Positions 56,161 through 58,953 of a DNA stretch of 58,953 bases are shown here, piece by piece (positions within the stretch are counted from its first letter, which is position 1; the number at the start of each line of letters is the position of its first letter). This DNA comes from Guptibacillus hwajinpoensis (lineage in GTDB: Bacteria; Bacillota; Bacilli; Bacillales; Guptibacillaceae): assembly GCF_001039475.1 (NCBI RefSeq), contig NZ_LELK01000011.1, positions 1-58,953 on the forward strand, read 5' to 3'. The notes beneath the pieces were generated by a model. That model was not told the origin of the DNA and searched no databases. It was given only the letters and a program-made list of their open reading frames with translations. A program made the position numbers and the translations under genes.

Positions 56161-56790
56161 TCACTCTTGGCCGCCAGAGCCACCGCCCTGCTCTTCACCA
56201 GACTTCTCTCCAGATTTCTGTTCTCCATTGCCTTCAGATGCTTTCAATTGTTCTGAGGTGATTTTGGTTAACATCTCTTGAATTTTAGCTTGGAATAATG
56301 GGCTTTCAAATGTTTCAGAGATCAAGTCTTTGATTTGTTTTCTCGATTGCTTGCTTTCCAATAGCTGCAAGTATTGCTTCTCCATTTCAGGGTCTTGCAT
56401 GAGGTCCATCATTTTTTCCTGATATTCTGGATCGTCCATAAGTGCTTTAAACAGTTTTTCGTTTTCACCTTGAATGTTTTTCGCGAAGTTCTCAACGAAA
56501 GCGGGATCTTTCAACATTTCTTGCCAGTACTTTTTGCCTTCTTCAGTTGTAAGGACTTTCTGTATGGTTTCTTTCACAAAAGGTTCTTCCATCACAAGCT
56601 GTTGTTTTAATTCTTCATCTGACATGATTTCCTGAATGGCTTTCTTGCCTTCATCTGTTTTAAGCAGATCGACAAGCATTTTCTTCGTTTCTTCATAATT
56701 AGCCTGAGAGCCTTCAGCGGAACCTGTGGCGCAACCGGCAATGAGAAGAAAAGCTAATCCAAGAGCAAGCAGTTTGAATCGTTGACTCAT
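56161..56790 (-). CDS. gerD: GerD, spore germination lipoprotein
   Basis: The 209-residue protein is a membrane-anchored lipoprotein that scaffolds the germinosome cluster of receptors. The signal peptide ends in the lipobox LLIAGC with Cys20. The rest is helical, with repeats of the pattern DPEYQ/DPEME, and a C-terminal tail rich in Gly, Ser and Glu. The minus-strand ATG at 56790 follows AAAGGAGC; the earlier ATG at 56811 lies upstream of that site. Upstream boxes GGTATAA and CTAATATTA may be a SigG promoter. It is somewhat longer than B. subtilis GerD. Confidence 0.93.
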   Translation of the reverse strand: MSQRFKLLALGLAFLLIAGCATGSAEGSQANYEETKKMLVDLLKTDEGKKAIQEIMSDEELKQQLVMEEPFVKETIQKVLTTEEGKKYWQEMLKDPAFVENFAKNIQGENEKLFKALMDDPEYQEKMMDLMQDPEMEKQYLQLLESKQSRKQIKDLISETFESPLFQAKIQEMLTKITSEQLKASEGNGEQKSGEKSGEEQGGGSGGQE

Positions 56791-56939
56791 ATGCTCATGC
56801 TCCTTTCTCATATTCTTATCCTTAATATTAGGCGAAACGGTGAATTTATACCCGGAGAATAAAGGAAGGGTGGCATTTTAAAAGTGGCATTGGTACAATT
56901 CAACAGAGAAGCATCATTAACATTCACGGGGGTTTGATT

Positions 56940-57542
56940 GTGAAAACAAGAAATCTTGTTTACTTATTCTTTTCAACCCTTCTGATTGGATCAACGGCGG
57001 GAATGATTACAGGTATTGTTTTAGACTGGTCAGAATATTGGGCTGATCTAAAAAATGGAGAATTTATTTCATTCCTGATTGTTATGCTCTGGTTACTAGG
57101 AGTGTCCAGCATCTTCAGTTTGATTAGTCAGATGGGATTTTTCGCATATTTAACCATTCATCGGTTTGGACTTGGTATTTTTAAGTCGGTTAGATTATGG
57201 AATACTATACAAGCCGTTCTTATCGCAGTGACGTTGTTCGACTTAGTGTACTTCCGCTATGCCGTTTTTGCGGAAGTGGGAGAAAGTGTCGTAAGCTATA
57301 TCCTTATTGCTTTATTTCTTCTTATAGTAGGTGTGATCGTAGCTTATATTAAACAAAAAGAAACGAACAAGCAGGCCTTTATACCGGCGCTTTTCTTTAT
57401 TGTCGTTGTAACAACGCTTGAATGGATTCCAGGCTTACAAAGCAATGATCCAAAATGGCTATGGCTTATTTTAATACCACTTCTCGTCAGTAATGTATGG
57501 CAATTGCTAACACTTCATCGTCTGATAGGAAAAAAAGCATAA
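56940..57542 (+). CDS. kbaA: KbaA, activator of KinB signalling
   Basis: The 200-residue integral membrane protein with about six hydrophobic segments is required for the KinB branch of the sporulation phosphorelay. The conserved central block ISQMGFFAYLTIHRFGLGIF and later TNKQAFIPALFF match the family. The start is GTG 56940 after CGGGGGT; TTG 56934 is an in-frame alternative. It is convergent with pdaB. Confidence 0.94.
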   Translation: MKTRNLVYLFFSTLLIGSTAGMITGIVLDWSEYWADLKNGEFISFLIVMLWLLGVSSIFSLISQMGFFAYLTIHRFGLGIFKSVRLWNTIQAVLIAVTLFDLVYFRYAVFAEVGESVVSYILIALFLLIVGVIVAYIKQKETNKQAFIPALFFIVVVTTLEWIPGLQSNDPKWLWLILIPLLVSNVWQLLTLHRLIGKKA

Positions 57543-57544
57543 AC

Positions 57545-57578
57545 AAAAGCAGCTCTGCACAATCGCAGGCTGCTTATT
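57545..57578. terminator. bidirectional terminator between kbaA and pdaB
   Basis: AAGCAGC with inner CTGC pairs with GCAG and GCTGCTT (one bulged T). It overlaps the pdaB stop codon and can serve both convergent genes. Confidence 0.8.
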
Positions 57579-58332
57579 TAATTTCTTTGCTTTTGATATC
57601 TGCATTTGAAACAAGTTCGCTTACTGTATAGAAATTATACCCTTTCTTCTTTAAAGTTGAGATGATGTTCGGAATCGCATCCGCGGTTTGCTTAGCAGAA
57701 TCAGAAGCATGAAGGAGAATAATATCACCAGGGTCCGCATCGTTTGCCACATTCTCTACAATCGTTTCCATGCCGGGGTTTCGCCAATCTTCTGAATCGA
57801 GACTCCAATGGATAACCGTGTAGTTCATTTTATCTGAAAGAGTGAGAACCCTTTTATCGAAATTGCCATTCGGTGGTCTAAGCAGTTCTGGTTGTGTACC
57901 TGCTACTTTTTTAATCGCTTCATGGGAGCGTATAATGTCTTTTCGTATTTCTTCGTTTTCCATTGTTGTATAGTTCTCGTACTTATATCCCAAGTTTCCG
58001 ATTTCATGTCCATCTTTTACAATCTGTTCAACGATTTCTGGGTGTCGTTCAGCCCATGCTCCTGAAATGAAAAAAGAGGCCTTTACTTTGTTCTTTTTTA
58101 GTTGCTCAAGAATAGGGATAGCTTTTACCTCTCCCCAGCTAATATCAAACGTAAGTGCGATTCGTTTATCTTTGCTCTTTACTTGATCAATGGCTAGCGG
58201 TACGTCATTCGAAGTGAAGACAGCTAGTTCCCCACCTTCTACAAATAATATAATGGCTGTGAAAAAAGCAGCAACTACAATAACAAGTCCCTGTTTTAAT
58301 CGCTTTCCATTCCAAATCCAGAAAAAATTCAT
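57574..58332 (-). CDS. pdaB: PdaB-type polysaccharide deacetylase
   Basis: The 252-residue sporulation protein has an N-terminal membrane segment (residues 10-30) and a NodB-like deacetylase domain. The first motif is LTFDISWGE, with one Asp of the usual TFDDG, the second is GHEIGNLGYKYEN without the second metal-binding His, and LLRPPNG is motif 3; IILLHASD is motif 5. In B. subtilis PdaB is needed to keep spores stable. The ATG at 58332 has AAGGGGG 6 bases upstream; ATG 58335 and an ATG 18 bases further out are alternatives. Boxes at 58352-58360 and 58374-58381 could be a SigE promoter. Confidence 0.92.
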   Translation of the reverse strand: MNFFWIWNGKRLKQGLVIVVAAFFTAIILFVEGGELAVFTSNDVPLAIDQVKSKDKRIALTFDISWGEVKAIPILEQLKKNKVKASFFISGAWAERHPEIVEQIVKDGHEIGNLGYKYENYTTMENEEIRKDIIRSHEAIKKVAGTQPELLRPPNGNFDKRVLTLSDKMNYTVIHWSLDSEDWRNPGMETIVENVANDADPGDIILLHASDSAKQTADAIPNIISTLKKKGYNFYTVSELVSNADIKSKEIK

Positions 58333-58449
58333 CATGCACCCCCTTTGTCCCATTCATATGCGAACAGTTTCATAACTATGTAAAGTGTTTCCGACGCACA
58401 TATTTACGGATAGGTTTGGTGATACTGGATTGAGGAAGGAGGAGATCAC

Positions 58450-58674
58450 GTGATAGGGCTTCTAGTAAACAATAAGGAAATGAAAGAAATCGAGTATTTG
58501 CTGAAGCGGGAGATGGAAGAACTTCTGTTGGATTTGGATAATAGTCGTATTGATGGGCTTATTAAACGAGCTATGGAGGAGCGGTATGAGATCCTACTCG
58601 GAATCTACAAAAGAACTGCCACAAAAGCTGAAGTGTTAAAGTATATGCGTATTTTAAAAAAAGGTACAAATTAA
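58450..58674 (+). CDS. small helical protein of unknown function
   Basis: The 74-residue protein is highly charged and predicted all-helical (EMKEIEYLLKREMEELLLDL and IKRAMEERYEILLGIYKR). It has no cysteine, signal or membrane segment. The GTG start at 58450 has AAGGAGGAG upstream, which argues that it is translated. It lies between pdaB and the next rRNA operon. I have the impression that similar small ORFs occur at this site in other bacilli, but I cannot verify it. No function can be assigned. Confidence 0.75.
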   Translation: MIGLLVNNKEMKEIEYLLKREMEELLLDLDNSRIDGLIKRAMEERYEILLGIYKRTATKAEVLKYMRILKKGTN

Positions 58675-58687
58675 TTTCAAAAACCAC

Positions 58688-58716
58688 TTGCTAAATACAG
58701 AAACAACCTGTATATT
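58688..58716 (+). promoter_or_regulatory. rRNA operon promoter P1
   Basis: TTGCTA at 58688-58693 and TATATT at 58711-58716 with a 17-bp spacer. The arms ATACAG/CTGTAT lie across the spacer and -10. Confidence 0.6.
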
Positions 58717-58771
58717 TATATAGGTCGCCGATACGAAACGGATGACACACAAAAAAGAATTAAAAAAGTTG

Positions 58772-58801
58772 TTGACGCTAACTGAGTTAATATGGTATAT
58801 T
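58772..58801 (+). promoter_or_regulatory. rRNA operon promoter P2
   Basis: TTGACG at 58772-58777 and TATATT at 58796-58801 are separated by 18 bp. An A-rich tract (aaaaaagaattaaaaaa) upstream fits an UP element. Tandem promoters are usual for Bacillus rrn operons. Confidence 0.75.
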
Positions 58802-58841
58802 AATAAAGTCGCTGAAAATGACATTGATTGAAACAAATCGA

Positions 58842-58853
58842 TCTTTGAAAACT
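58842..58853 (+). promoter_or_regulatory. boxA-like rRNA antitermination site
   Basis: TCTTTGAAAACTG in the rRNA leader is the common Bacillus boxA-type sequence bound by the NusB/S10 antitermination complex. Confidence 0.65.
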
Positions 58854-58921
58854 GAACGAAACGCCATGTAAGTAGATGTTTCTACGGAAACAAAACATTG
58901 TTTTAAAAGCTAGATTAAGCT

Positions 58922-58953
58922 TTCTATCGGAGAGTTTGATCCTGGCTCAGGAC
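58922..58953 (+). rRNA. rrs: 16S ribosomal RNA, 5' end (partial)
   Basis: The sequence TATCGGAGAGTTTGATCCTG and GCTCAGGAC at the window end is the canonical 5' end of bacterial 16S rRNA. Only about 32 bases are inside the window. The exact mature 5' end is inferred from B. subtilis. Confidence 0.95.

Overview
The window is core chromosome from an endospore-forming member of the Bacillaceae. The gene order from ctsR to pdaB is that of the origin-proximal region of Bacillus subtilis, and cwlD, gerD, kbaA, pdaB and sigH mark a sporulating lineage. Low-to-moderate GC, strong AGGAGG ribosome binding sites and frequent TTG/GTG starts fit this. I cannot name the species; an alkaliphile or marine Bacillus relative is only a guess. 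Both ends lie in rRNA operons: a 5S gene at the left edge (its 5' half looks corrupted) and the first bases of a 16S gene at the right edge.

Layout. 1-190: 5S rRNA and terminator. 190-5230: CtsR-regulated protein quality-control operon ctsR-mcsA-mcsB-clpC. 5367-9063: radA, disA and the PIN/TRAM protein yacL. 9089-11789: ispD, ispF, gltX. 11790-15844: a cysteine T-box followed by cysE, cysS, mrnC, rlmB and yacP/rae1. 15849-16666: sigH with its own promoter and terminator. 16690-20519: rpmG, secE, nusG, then rplK, rplA, rplJ, rplL with leader elements. 20604-28662: ybxB, rpoB, rpoC. 28674-33511: ybxF, rpsL, rpsG, fusA, tuf. 33606-48861: the large S10-spc-alpha ribosomal cluster from rpsJ to rplQ, including secY, adk, map, infA and rpoA. 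49174-52404: ECF transporter module ecfA1-ecfA2-ecfT and truA. 52430-53470: rplM-rpsI. 53576-58332: ybaK, cwlD, salA, then gerD (minus), kbaA and pdaB (minus). 58450-58953: a small conserved-looking ORF, tandem rRNA promoters, a boxA-like antiterminator and the 16S start.

Most of the window makes the gene-expression machinery: RNA polymerase subunits, about 30 ribosomal proteins, translation factors, Sec translocon parts and two tRNA synthetases. It is interleaved with stress control (McsB/ClpC, DisA) and the sporulation switch (SigH, KbaA). No mobile element, CRISPR array, phage gene or defence system is visible and all genes appear intact, so I found no novel multi-gene system. The non-textbook signal is in the intergenic regions: several inverted repeats that frame promoter -10 boxes (ybxF, salA), structured leaders (rpoB, rpoA, rplK/rplA, rpsL) and a nested hairpin element after rplQ.
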